DNA from: Clonostachys chloroleuca | Taxonomy: Eukaryota > Ascomycota > Sordariomycetes > Hypocreales > Bionectriaceae | Length of the DNA: 64,000 nucleotides | Reading direction: 5' to 3' | Assembly: GCA_037952775.1 (NCBI GenBank) | Contig: JBANAY010000003.1 | Span: 1,302,001-1,366,000 of the forward strand | Shown: positions 24,003-34,085 of the stretch, piece after piece | Layout of the letters: the number at the start of each line of letters is the position of its first letter | How positions within the stretch are numbered: position 1 is the first letter of the stretch | Translations under genes and position numbers: made by a program | Notes under the pieces: model-generated | What the model was told of the DNA's origin: nothing | The model's input: only the letters and a program-made list of their open reading frames with translations | Databases searched by the model: none

Positions 24003-24666
24003 ATGACAGCCCCCAAACCTCTTCAGCTAGAATTAGCAACAGCGGAGGATGCTCGGGAACTGACCGAGGTCTGGTTCGCCGCGTTCCAGGACCCAGATTT
24101 GCGGCGTCTGTGGCCTGACACGGATGGAGTGCGTCAGTGGTGGACGGATGCCAACAGCCACGATATGCGCCAGAAGCCCTTCCAACGCTTTGTCAAAGTT
24201 GTCGACCCTGATACGAAAGACGCGCGGGGTCGACCGCGGATCGCTGCCTATGCCAAATGGGATCTGTCCATGCCTGACGAGAGAGGACGGCGATATCCCC
24301 CGTGGCATGCGGATATGCCGGGCGAGGAATGCGATGCTTTTTTCCTAAGGGAGGAAAAGGAAAGAGAGCGAGTCATGGGCAACGAGAAACATTATTGTAG
24401 GGGTCTCAGTTTACCTTAAAATAGGTATCTTCTTGGTGCTAACTGCGTTAGACCTTGACACAGTCGCGACTCATCCAGACTACCAAAGACGAGGGGCAGG
24501 CTCGATGCTGCTGAAATGGGGCTGCGATCTTGCGGATGAGAATAAAATTTCTGCCTATGTCGATGCTACAAAGGACGGGGCGCGATTATATGAAAGGTTT
24601 GGTTTTGTTGATGAGAGCCAACCTGACTCGGGTGAGGTAGCTTCTATGGCTCGGCGGCGACAGTAG
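24003..24666 (+). CDS. GNAT-family N-acetyltransferase (202 aa)
   Basis: Exons 24003..24396 and 24452..24666 with a 55-nt intron, after which the frame reads HYYLDTVATHPDYQRRG. The acetyl-CoA binding motif A (HPDYQRRGAGSMLL, the Q/R-x-x-G-x-G/A signature) and the motif-B region (ARLYERFGFV) are present. The N-terminal part (RELTEVWFAAFQDPDLRRLWPD) matches the fungal GNAT group. It would transfer acetyl from acetyl-CoA to an amine. The substrate cannot be read from sequence. Confidence 0.85.
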
Positions 24667-24936
24667 GGTGTTGATTCGATACAACCATCTCATATCTTCC
24701 CCAAGCAGTTACTTTCGAACACGCAAGACCCTGGGCCAATAAACACAAGCTCATATCATCGTTTGAAATGGTCAACTGTCACGTTCAACATTGATAATTG
24801 AATAGAAAAGTGTCAACTGTTGGTTGACACAGCAAGATATATACACAATAATGCGCAAGTTCCTTGAATCACTGATAGGGTGTCGATTTCTCTTATCAGT
24901 CCACGCACTGAGGTCCGACAGCAGCAGCTCTCCGGC

Positions 24937-25875
24937 TTAGTACGGCTTCTCTCCGATGCTATCGCGTTGTTAGTCACCACCGTTAGTATCATATTGAGAG
25001 ATACTCACTAGTTTCCAGGTGGGGAGTAGCGGGCAACAACATAAACCGAGCCATCACTTCCCGAGGCCTTGGCCATGCCGACCTTGGTCGTGCTCTTCCA
25101 AATAACCTGGGCTGTAGAGGGGTGAGCAATGTGCAAATGTCAGAAAGGAAAGAACCTGGGATGTCTATGCTTACTGTAGTGGCCAAAGGTCAGGTAGTTG
25201 GATGAGTCGATTGCTTCTCCATTGTAGCTGCTCTTCTCGGAAACGAAAGCCTTAACAGCATCGGTGTAGGGTGTTGAGCCCGTGTATGTCTGGAAGAGAC
25301 ACTCGCCCTGGTCCGAGACGCTCGAATGCTCGAGGCTACCGAGGCTAGCGAGATGATCGGCCCACTCCTGGGCATCGGCGACAAGACCGGTATCCCACAC
25401 GAGATCAGCGTTGCCAACTTCAGCTCGGGCGTCGTTGTGTGCGTCGAGGGCGGCCTGCTCGTCAGCTGTAAGAGTGGATGTACCCGGAGAAGAAGCGGCA
25501 GATGAAGTGGCGGCAGGAGCTGAGGAGGAGGGTAGTAACGGCAACTGAGGACACAATAGTCTGAAGTGTTGTGGGTTGGACGACTGGTGAGGATACAGAG
25601 GTGGGGATTTCGATGATATCAGTTGGCCACTGAACAGAAACGGGAGGAGTAAACTGGCTCGATGGGCGGATTGGCTGAGAACTGGGAGTTGGGATGGAAG
25701 GTGTCCTCGTTACTGCACTTGTTGGTCGTCGGGAGTGGTGGTTTGAAACCGGAGTATGCGAGACTTGAGGGACAGATCTAGTCTGTCCGCCTTGTCCACT
25801 TTCAGAACAAGGCTTGCCTCGTGCAGCAATGGCATTTCCTGCCAGTAAAGCAACGGAGAGGATTGAGAAGCGCAT
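24937..25875 (-). CDS. Secreted CAP (SCP/PR-1) domain protein
   Basis: Minus strand. Exons proposed: 25875..25597, 25544..25175, 25111..25009 and 24958..24937 (257 aa). Signal peptide at the N terminus ([18 protein letters not shown]), then a Ser/Thr/Pro-rich linker that is probably O-glycosylated. The CAP domain follows: [31 protein letters not shown], the CAP signature [16 protein letters not shown], and [19 protein letters not shown] at the end, completed by a 22-nt last exon. Fungal PR-1 proteins bind sterols or lipids or act at the cell surface; this one should be secreted. The frame changes inside the linker near 25540. A 52-nt GT-AG intron (25545-25596) fits, but its branch point is weak; a one-base insertion in CCC is the alternative. 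Confidence 0.8.
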
Positions 25876-27982
25876 TTTTGAGTTTGTATACGAAAAACGT
25901 CACCGGGACGGACTGTTGGTTAAAAAAAGAGAGTGATGGACTGGAATCAACCAGGTCGCAATGCTGTAAGAAAGGAGTGACTGAAAGGATGACTTTGATC
26001 CTGAAGATCGAAAAGAATTCGTGCCACTTCTCGGAACACAGCGATCTTTAATATACCATTTCACTGGTGTTGGTAGCAGATGAGGAGTCTTGGCCATATT
26101 TGCAGCGGAGGCTCGGCTCCGTGTTTCACCAGACTGTCCCAAATATGCGGATGCACGTTATTGAAAAATTATGATACATGACACATTAGAAAAGAAATCA
26201 GGTATTTTACGCGAGCCAATTCCCGCTGGGTTAGGCAATTTGAATGCACATGGCATGCCGGTTGAGGACCCTGTTCTGCGTGACAACAAAAATTACCAAT
26301 CTGATCAACGAATGAGCAAGAGTAGGAAAGGAGTAGTGAGGATAGAAACAAGCATTTTCTGATACCGCCCCCCTAAACAACAAGTTGGGTATTTCAGTTT
26401 TTTCTTGAAAGGTAATTCTTGAATTACGAGGAAACATCGAGCAAAGGCGTAGGCTGTAGCGGCAACCACATATTGGAATGCTTCGTTTACACTTACTGGA
26501 TTAGTTTCTTGTCTCAGATCTGCCACGCGTTGCTCGGAGATGAGAGAGCTGCTGGGACAAGTGATGAGCGACGTCCACAGTGAGCTCCATGGCGACATCG
26601 AGCAATTTTGAATGAACGCGCCTCCCCTGTAATTTGATGACTAGAAAGGGTAATTTTTCGGATGATCATAACACTTCGTTTGAGTGCTGGTTTCATACCC
26701 TTGGCTCCCGCGTCGCAATCCCAGCATTCTGGAGCTGATGCCAGGGCCGAGTCCGAGCGGCATCCGACATAGCCGTTTCATTTCATTACAATCGGATGAC
26801 AGCACGCAAGAGTTTGGAGATTCTTTGATTGCTCAATCTAGAGAATTGTTTGAGGCTGGCTGCTCAATTTTGACACACGACGATAGCCGACTGCGACATG
26901 ACGAGTTCTTCGGAAGCGCCACGTTGTCAGGTCTGCACTCAACGAACATCAGACAGTAAACGTTTTGGATATCTAAATGGGCGCTTATGGGTGTCTCAGG
27001 ATTATGTCAAAACTGCAGTGGCTAGAACATATCTCGAATATTAGTTGCCAACAAAGCAACCCATCGTTAAAATCTTAGTCCCAGCAGAAGTTGGCTACTA
27101 TAAAGTGGCCCAGTTGTCTCACAGGAGGGCGATCAGGTCTAGCCCTAAATCTAGACCAGGTACTGTGAAAACTCGAGGAGGTACGCGAGGCAGGGAACTT
27201 CCAGGGGCGAATTTAATTATCGGTCTCGATTGAAACACGCTCCTCGTGCCGAATGGTTCACTTGCCTCTCGGCTCGTATAGCTGTATACGTTTTGGCGCA
27301 ATGTCGGATCACGCGGATGGCTTTGGAGAGCACTGGCTCCATGTAAGCTTGTAGCTTGCTTTATTCTCATCCGAGATGTTCAACCTTGCTCTCTTTCTAC
27401 CCTCTTATAATTATGTATGTACATTTTCTGGCCGAGATGTCAGGAGACATGCATAGGAATTATTGGTTCTAGTCAACTGGACTAGTACCAGCCTTCCATT
27501 GCGTTCAATGGTTTGCTGTCTGCACCAATGTCCTCGAGCGTCGTTGACGAAATATTTTGAACATACGACTGAAGAATGAACATAGCACAGGCCAGCCTCC
27601 GTTTGCTGCAGGTATTCCCTGATTCTCTTGCGTTTACTGAAGACTTCCAATGGTTCCTTATACATTAAGATAGAACCAGCTAGCAATGAATAATGGCAAG
27701 ACAGAAATGGAGGGCAACCTCTACAATGGCGCCACCTAATGGCATTCAATGATGCGTTAGGCTTCGGGACTGACTCGTGCGCTCTATTTTCCTCATGTTC
27801 TCGTTGGTCCCTTTCACTCTTCGATTTTCGTTCCGAGGCCTAGAATTATTGGTTTCACTAGCTGTTCGAGTACTTAGGATGCAGCCGTTGGTCATCTTGA
27901 TGATCTGGTCAGCTCGCGGGAGGGAAACCGACGAATCTCTCTTGTTGATAACGAACAATTTTCTAGAGTAGTCACAGTTCCG

Positions 27983-28000
27983 CGGGTGGCGTCCCACCCG
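27983..28000. repeat. Hairpin CGGGTGG-CGTC-CCACCCG
   Basis: Perfect 7-bp inverted repeat with a 4-base loop, about 440 bp upstream of the MFS start. It could be a regulator site. No further evidence. Confidence 0.3.
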
Positions 28001-28176
28001 AGGGCTGTAGATAAACCATCGAGTCAGGATTCTAGACCCGGCATTTGCAGCCAAGCTTGGGCTAGAGACCAATAAGGAGGGTGCTTTGTAAGGCCGTCAC
28101 CTGTTAGCACTCCATGTGTGCCCTTCTCCCCGACATTTTTGGTTCGTCGGCCAGATCACCCAGGAGTGACATGCCC

Positions 28177-28192
28177 TCGGTCATCTTTCCTA
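28177..28192 (+). promoter_or_regulatory. Degenerate copy of the cluster CGG-N8-CCG motif (MFS promoter)
   Basis: TCGGTCATCTTTCCTA differs at two positions from the site at 39381-39396. It lies 243 bp before the permease ATG and keeps the first half-site and the core CATCT. Confidence 0.4.
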
Positions 28193-28353
28193 TTCGCCGG
28201 GATCAGCAACGTTCCTTTCTAGCGCTGGCTGGAGTGAGGAAGGGCAAAATGATTTCCCCACATTCATGACCCCAGAACGCTCTCCCCCGCAACCCGGAGT
28301 CTTCCCCTCAATTTGTATAGATATGGCCTTGGCCTGGATCACATTGTCTTGAT

Positions 28354-28360
28354 TATAAAA
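28354..28360 (+). promoter_or_regulatory. TATA box of the MFS permease gene
   Basis: TATAAAA, 81 bp before the start codon. Confidence 0.5.
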
Positions 28361-28434
28361 CTCCCCAGGACAGATCAAGCTGACCTGGACCGTCTCACCC
28401 AACCAATATTCTACAAGTTGGTTATCTATTCAAC

Positions 28435-30076
28435 ATGTCGATTAATTCCGGTACCATTACCAAGGACATGGAGGGTGGCGATGTGAAGCATTTGGAGACG
28501 AGCGGTAGGGGAGGGCTTACGGCCGAAGAGATTGACTTTATCGACAACTTCCCCGAAGAGAAGCGCAAGAAGGTGCTCGCCAAGATTGATGTAAGTCTGC
28601 CGCGCGGTTTTCTGTTCGAAGATCTTCAACTCTGACATGCACAGTGGCGTCTGATGCCTATGCTTACCATCCTCTACCTGGTGGCCTACATCGACAAGGC
28701 GAACATTGGCAATGCTAAGATCGAAGGCTTGCTCGAGGATCTTCATATGACGGGAGATCAATACAATATTGCGCTCTCGATCTACTTCATCCCCTATATC
28801 CTCGCCGAGGTTCCAAGCAACATGATCCTCAACAAGTTCGCGCGCCCGTCCCAGTATATGGCTTTGATCATGTTTCTATGGGGTGGGATCGTTGTGAGCA
28901 CCTCCTTTATCCACAATTTCGGTCAGCTCTGTGCTGTTCGTATCTTGCTAGGTCTATTTGAGTAAGTTCGCATTTCATCAGTGAACAAGAGAACACATTG
29001 CTAACGAAATATTCAGGGCTGGCTTCTTCCCTGGTGCGCTCCTCATTATTTCAAAATGGTATCTCCCCTTCGAGACCCAGACCCGTGTTGCGATTCTATA
29101 CACCTCGGCTGCCACTGGTGGCGCATTCTCCGGAGTCTTAGCCTTTGCCATCGCCAAACTCGGTGGGCAAGGTGGCCTGGAGGCGTGGAGATGGATTTTC
29201 TTGATTGAAGGCCTTTTCACGGTGGTGGGAGCAGCCGGCACTTATTTCCTGCTCGTTGATTCTCCACAAGTATCTGGTTGGCTCACCGAGGAAGAGAAGC
29301 GCTATCTGATTCTCCGTCAAACGGCCCGCAGCGTCGTTAACGTGGGAGAAAAAGGCGAATTGAAGGCCTTCGATCGCGCAGCCCTCTTCGATGTCCTCAA
29401 GGACTGGAAGGTGTACCTTCTGACCATCATGTCCTGGTCCAATGCCGCGCCCAACTATGGCCTGAAGTTCTCTATGCCATCCATCACCCAGGGTATGGGC
29501 TTCACATCCGCCAATGCTCAGTTGATGACAATCCCACCTTATATGTGTGGTGCGATCTCGTCATACGCTCTCTCACGACTTGCTGACAAGTTCAAGTGGC
29601 GTATGCCATTTATCGTTGGCCCCCAGATCTGTGTGTTGGTGGCCTTTTCAATTCTCATGTCCAAGGCCGAGTTTATCAAGCAGAATCTCGGTGTCTGCTA
29701 TTTCGCCGTCTGCCTCGCCTGCTCTGGCATGTACCCTATCCTGCCAGGTGTCACCGCATGGAACGTCGATAATACTCCTAATGCGGCGAGGCGAGCCATC
29801 AGCATCGGATATCTTGCTTGTGCCGGTACAATTGGAGGTGTCTATGGTAGCTACATCTACAAGGACAACGAGAAGCCAAAGTATACCACTGGATATGGTG
29901 CTTCGCTGGGCTTTGCTGTTGGAGGAATTCTCGCGGCTCTTACCTTGGAGTTTGTCCTGTTTACGATCAACAAGAAGAGGGCTCAAGTCAGCGAGGCCGA
30001 GGTCCGGGCCAAGTATACTGAGGATGAGTTGGAGATTATGTCAGATCGCAGCCCGCTCTTCAAGTATCACTTGTAA
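28435..30076 (+). CDS. MFS permease, anion:cation symporter (allantoate permease-like) family, 510 aa
   Basis: Exons 28435..28590, 28645..28961 and 29017..30076. The order is a cytosolic N terminus, WRLMPMLTILYLVAYIDKANIGNAKIEGL at the start of TM1 (the Dal5/ACS-family signature), then YFIPYILAEVPSNMILNKF, RILLGLFEAGFFPGALLIISKWY, WRWIFLIEG, and a second half with SRLADKFKWRMPFIVGP and NVDNTPNAARRAISIG. About 12 hydrophobic segments. The family imports organic anions such as allantoate, nicotinate and other small acids with protons. In this cluster a sugar-acid or hydroxy-acid substrate is a reasonable guess. The last exon ends with a charged C-terminal tail. The promoter carries a degenerate cluster motif. 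Confidence 0.9.
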
Positions 30077-30527
30077 AGTGCTCTTGGCTACAGAATGATT
30101 CGGTAAATTTGAGGGGTAGTGTGCTGGATACATCAGACGAGGGTGTTTCTTCGGGATTTCAGTTTGTCGTATCTTAGTAGTAAGGAATTGAAGAGCATAA
30201 TTGGGAGACAAACTCAGAACTAGTCCAATGTTAAGCGTACACTATGGTGTCAACACGAACAATACTTTGCGCATTTGTGAGTGAGTAGAAACGGAATATG
30301 GCCGACTTCATTGATGACTTAATATCACTATTGCCATGCAATGAGACTTGGAGGTTTAGACTAATTCCTTTTGCTTTCTAGTTCTCCAACTTTACCTGTG
30401 CATAATATATAATTCCACCCTCCTAAGTGTAACTTGGGCTTACATCACGTCATGTGCTCGGTATATACTTATTTGTCATTGGGTGCTTAGATTGTATATT
30501 AACTTAGGGTTCAATTTTATTGTGTAT
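30077..30527. other. Intergenic region, convergent 3' ends
   Basis: AT-rich terminator space between the permease and the aldolase. Nothing else seen. Confidence 0.4.
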
Positions 30528-31550
30528 CTACCACGTGGTCCATGAACGCTTGCTCTCTACCTCTGCCAGAACTCCCAAAGTCTTGACAGCCCATGCCTTC
30601 ATCTCCTCACTCACAGGCTGATACGGCCTCCTCATCTCCCACGTCTTCTCCTGGTCAAGCCCGATGTTGCGGCCAAGGAAATACCAGCCTCCATACTTGG
30701 TAATCGCGATGCCCTTCTTGCAGGCCCACTCGGCATTCGCCACCAGGTCTTGCAACTTCTTGGCCTGCTCGAGCTTGCCCTCCTTCCAGAGATCATACAC
30801 AGCAGCGGTGGAACCGGGGAAGATGTTGCCCATACCCGTTACGCAGCCGTTTCCGCTGGCGTGCAGCGTCGGCAGGAGATAATCACTGCTTCCGCCGTAG
30901 ACGCCAAACTGCTCGGGGCTGAAGATGCTCGTCAGTCTTGTGAGCTTGCCCACGTTGCCGCACGTCAGCTTCGTGGCGGAGATGTTGGGGTGTTCCGCCA
31001 ATGTGGCGAGTTGATCCGAGTCGAGATCAATACCTCCCGTGACAGCTGGGAAGTTGTAGACAATGATGGGGATGGGAGAGTTATCTGCGACTTCTTTGAA
31101 GTACGCTATCAGAGCCGCTGAGGAGAGAGCCTTGGCCCAGTAGCTTGGCGGAAGAAGCAGGGTGAAAGAGGCACCAGCTTCAGCGGCATCCTTGGCGTTG
31201 ATAATGGTCTCATAGGTGGACTGCGCAGAGATTCCTGCAACGATGGGGTAATCAGGCTTCCCAAGGTCCTTGACAGCCCGGACAGCCGTTACGAGGATGG
31301 CCTTGCGTTCTTCTCGAGTAAGAAGAGCTAATTCTCCGTTGGTACCGAGGTAAACTAGCCCGTGCATACCGGCCTGCACCAGGGCCTGGCACTGTTTGTA
31401 CATTGCATCATGGTCAACTGGTTGCGACTTGTCACCAGCCTTGTAGAGTGTTACCACGGGGGTATACACGCCCGGGGGCAGGGGTCGTGCCTTGGGTGCC
31501 AGGGAAGCTCTCTGCATGATGGATGTTGGTAGAGGATGCGCGCTAAACAA
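30528..31550 (-). CDS. Dihydrodipicolinate synthase/N-acetylneuraminate lyase family aldolase (340 aa)
   Basis: Single exon. The class I aldolase barrel is complete: GVYTPVVTLY, LGTNGELALLTREER, VAGISAQSTYETI, LLLPPSYW, the Tyr in IIVYNFPAV (Tyr 165), the Schiff-base Lys in SATKLTCGN (Lys 194) and VYGGSSDYLLPTL. Members cleave 2-keto-3-deoxy acids or sialic acid to pyruvate plus an aldehyde, or run the reverse condensation; fungal examples include L-threo-3-deoxy-hexulosonate aldolase of galacturonate breakdown. The substrate is not readable from motifs. The start could be the ATG at 31550 or 31517; the second fits family length better. It is divergent from the flavocytochrome gene and shares with it an upstream region carrying CGG-N8-CCG. 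Confidence 0.88.
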   Translation of the reverse strand: MFSAHPLPTSIMQRASLAPKARPLPPGVYTPVVTLYKAGDKSQPVDHDAMYKQCQALVQAGMHGLVYLGTNGELALLTREERKAILVTAVRAVKDLGKPDYPIVAGISAQSTYETIINAKDAAEAGASFTLLLPPSYWAKALSSAALIAYFKEVADNSPIPIIVYNFPAVTGGIDLDSDQLATLAEHPNISATKLTCGNVGKLTRLTSIFSPEQFGVYGGSSDYLLPTLHASGNGCVTGMGNIFPGSTAAVYDLWKEGKLEQAKKLQDLVANAEWACKKGIAITKYGGWYFLGRNIGLDQEKTWEMRRPYQPVSEEMKAWAVKTLGVLAEVESKRSWTTW

Positions 31551-31980
31551 AGTAGGGCGGTAATTGGCTCTTGCAGAGGTGTGCTTGTAGGGTAGAAGAT
31601 ATGGCTGGGGCTAGGAGCAGGACGACGTGTAATTAGGCCGTGGATTCTTGAGGAATGCAGTGTGTCAGCCCTCGGGCATGTGTCCGAGGCCAGTTTGGGG
31701 GTGTTCCGCACTCGGAGACAAGACCGGCCCATCACGGCTCGCTTCTCCGCACTGCATGTTGAGCTCGCCCCCTTGAAGCCGACCGAGGCCGAGACTTGTT
31801 GGAGGAAATGAGTGATCGTGTGGAGCTGAATCCAATTTATTGTTTACCCTCGTGATGACACCTGCGTTTGTGCGTGGACTCTTTCTCTTTTAGTCAACAG
31901 GGGATGCAAGAGTGAGCTCCGAATTATCGCACCCTTCTGCGTTACTCGTGTCCTACTCCATACACATCTAAACCGGCACT
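31551..31980. other. Divergent promoter, aldolase / flavocytochrome
   Basis: 430 bp shared upstream region containing the palindrome CCTCGGGCATGTGTCCGAGG (31670-31689) and further CCGAG half-sites near 31781-31794. Confidence 0.6.
31672..31687. promoter_or_regulatory. Cluster motif, full CGG-N8-CCG site (aldolase/flavocytochrome)
   Basis: TCGGGCATGTGTCCGA inside 6-bp perfect arms (CCTCGG/CCGAGG). Inverted CGG triplets with fixed spacing are the classic target of dimeric Zn2Cys6 proteins. It is nearly identical to the site at 39381-39396. Confidence 0.6.
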
Positions 31981-33662
31981 ATGACAGCTGAATCAACCCA
32001 GATGAAAAAGTTCACATTGAATGATTTACAGAAACACAGCACAAGAGACGATTGTTGGATAGTTGTCCACCAGAAGGTGTGGGATATCACAAGTTTCATA
32101 GACGAACACCCGGGCGGCCCTGCTGGTAAGACTCCTCCTCTTCGTGTGTCCAATGATCTTATACTCATGCTCTATTAGTAATACTCAAATACGCTGGGAA
32201 AAACGCCACGTCGCTTTACGACGCAGTTCACGCACCAGACATTATCACCGAGGAGCTCCCCAAGGACAAGCTCATGGGTTTGTTAGAAGACGTTTCGCCC
32301 GCGGTTGGCGACATCCAAGCTGCCCCTGAGCCTAAGCCGGTGCCCAAGCCGGTGCCCAAGCTAGTGGAAGACACCTCTATCGTGGAAGATGATGAGATCC
32401 CCCTCTCAGTGGGATATTGAGTTGCAAGGACTTTGAAGTAGCAGCCTCAAAGGCCCTCACCCCCAAGACATGGGCGTTTTACTCTTCAGCCGCCACAGAC
32501 CTTGTCACTCACCGCCTGAACAAGGAAGTCACGCGGCGCATTATGCTTCGTCCTCGGATTTTGCGAAATGTTTCCAACGTTGACATGAAGACGACAATTC
32601 TGGGCAACCCAGTCTCAGCACCATTCTTCATTTCACCGGCTGCTATGGCGCGACTTGCTCACCCGGATGGTGAGCTGGCGCTCAGCCGAGCATCTTCGAA
32701 CCAAGGCATCATTCAGACAATTTCCTCCAATGCTTCTTTCCCCATGCGTACTATCATGGGTGTTGCGCCGCCCGAGTACCCTTTCTTCTTTCAGCTCTAT
32801 GTCAACTCCGAGCGGAAGAAAACGGAAGAGATTCTGAAGACGGCGAGGAACCTCGGCGTCAAGGCAATCCTGGTGACGGTGGACGCTCCCGTCCCAGGGA
32901 AGCGAGAGGCGGATGAGCGAGCTGCACAAGAGGGCACTGTCCGCTCGGCTATCAGTGGTGGGGAGAGCAGTAAAGACAAAAAGGGCAGTGGTTTTGGGCG
33001 ACTGATGGCGCAGTACATTGATAAGTCCCTGAACTGGGATGATCTGGCTTGGTTACGCGGGATGTGCGGCGACATGAAGATTGTGCTGAAAGGTGTTCAG
33101 ACAGCAGATGATGTCAAGATAGCTGCTGAATATGGATGCGATGCTGTCGTCTTGAGCAACCACGGTGGAAGATCGCTCGACGGGTAAGATAATACTATCC
33201 TCATCCGAACTCAAGAGTTTTCGCTAACCTCACACTCGTTCACATAGATCGCAGCCTAGCATCCTGGTTCTTATGGAGGTGCGACGGCGGTACCCTCAAC
33301 TTCTGGAGAAGTTGGAGGTATATGTCGATGGCGGTTTTGAGCGCGGCTCCGATATCCTCAAGGCGCTTGCTCTCGGTGCCAAGGCCGTTGGGATCGGAAG
33401 GCCATATATGTACTCTTTGGTGTATGGCCAAGAGGGTGCAGAGCATCTTACAGAGAGTATGTTTCTCCCGTTAACACGCGCCTCAATCATTCGCGTTGGT
33501 CTGACTTTGTGTACAGTCTTGAAAGATGAACTCGAAACCTCGATGAGACTCGCAGGACTCTCATCCCTCAATGAAATCACTCCACGGCTGGTCAACACCA
33601 GAGATGTTGATCATCTGGTAGACACGGGCGAAGATTCATCCATTGTGCGATCCAAGTTGTAG
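31981..33662 (+). CDS. Flavocytochrome b2-type FMN-dependent 2-hydroxyacid (L-lactate) dehydrogenase, one frame break
   Basis: Exons 31981..32125, 32179..33183, 33248..33456 and 33517..33662; about 501 aa allowing for one missing base. The N-terminal cytochrome b5 domain has heme ligands in DEHPGG and DAVHAPD. A Pro/Lys-rich hinge (PKPVPKPVPK) leads to the FMN domain: AWAFYSSAATD-like region (WAFYSSAATD), SPAAMARLAHPDGE, VTVDAPVPGKRE, the active-site SNHGGRSLDG with His and Arg, and YVDGGFERGSDILKAL. The family oxidises L-lactate or other 2-hydroxyacids to 2-oxoacids. Yeast Cyb2 has an intermembrane-space presequence; none is visible here. The frame breaks at the C5 run 32399-32403: one more C would join DEIPPLS to the next conserved text ILSCKDFEVA. 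Confidence 0.87.
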
Positions 33663-34085
33663 AAGAATCGTCTTTACAGGGATAAAACAGGATAGAGGGA
33701 GACATACATGTAGATAGCATATTGAGCAACTTTTTTGGACTAGTTAAGAACATGAATTGAGACAATAATACTCCTTTTGCTGCTTTACGAAGTCGACCAA
33801 GGTACAATTGTATCTGACCTGACTCGCAAAGACTATCCCAATGTGAGCCAACCTTATGAAGCTAAAGCTGAAATTCTAAACGGATGAACCCGGTAAAGGA
33901 AAGAGATTAACGGGGCCAGACTCGAATCATGTGACAGTCCCCGCGGAAATGGAGGCCTTCCCCGCCTTTTTCGACGGGGAGAAATAAATCAAGCCCTGTA
34001 ATGATTGCAAATACCACCAATTCTCGTTGGTTGCTTCCAAGCATTTCCCCAACCTTCGAGCGGCCTGCTGCCAATCGCTTCTGCC
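33663..34085. other. Intergenic region upstream of the cluster regulator
   Basis: Contains CGG-N6-CCG at 33881-33892 (a Ppr1-like spacing, different from the cluster motif). Nothing else. Confidence 0.4.

Larger units (their letters stand above)
25876..28434. other. Long gene-poor region, ending in the MFS promoter
   Basis: 2.56 kb without a supported gene. Visible structure: CGGAG-N6-CTCCG at 26106-26121, a hairpin with 7-bp arms (CGGGTGG/CCACCCG) at 27983-28000, a degenerate copy of the cluster motif at 28177-28192, and a TATA box at 28354-28360. Confidence 0.45.

Noticed and set aside
32341..32420. An intron to explain the flavocytochrome frame change
   Set aside because: All upstream GT donors are in the wrong phase for the CAG acceptor, and the only in-phase option would be about 20 nt long.
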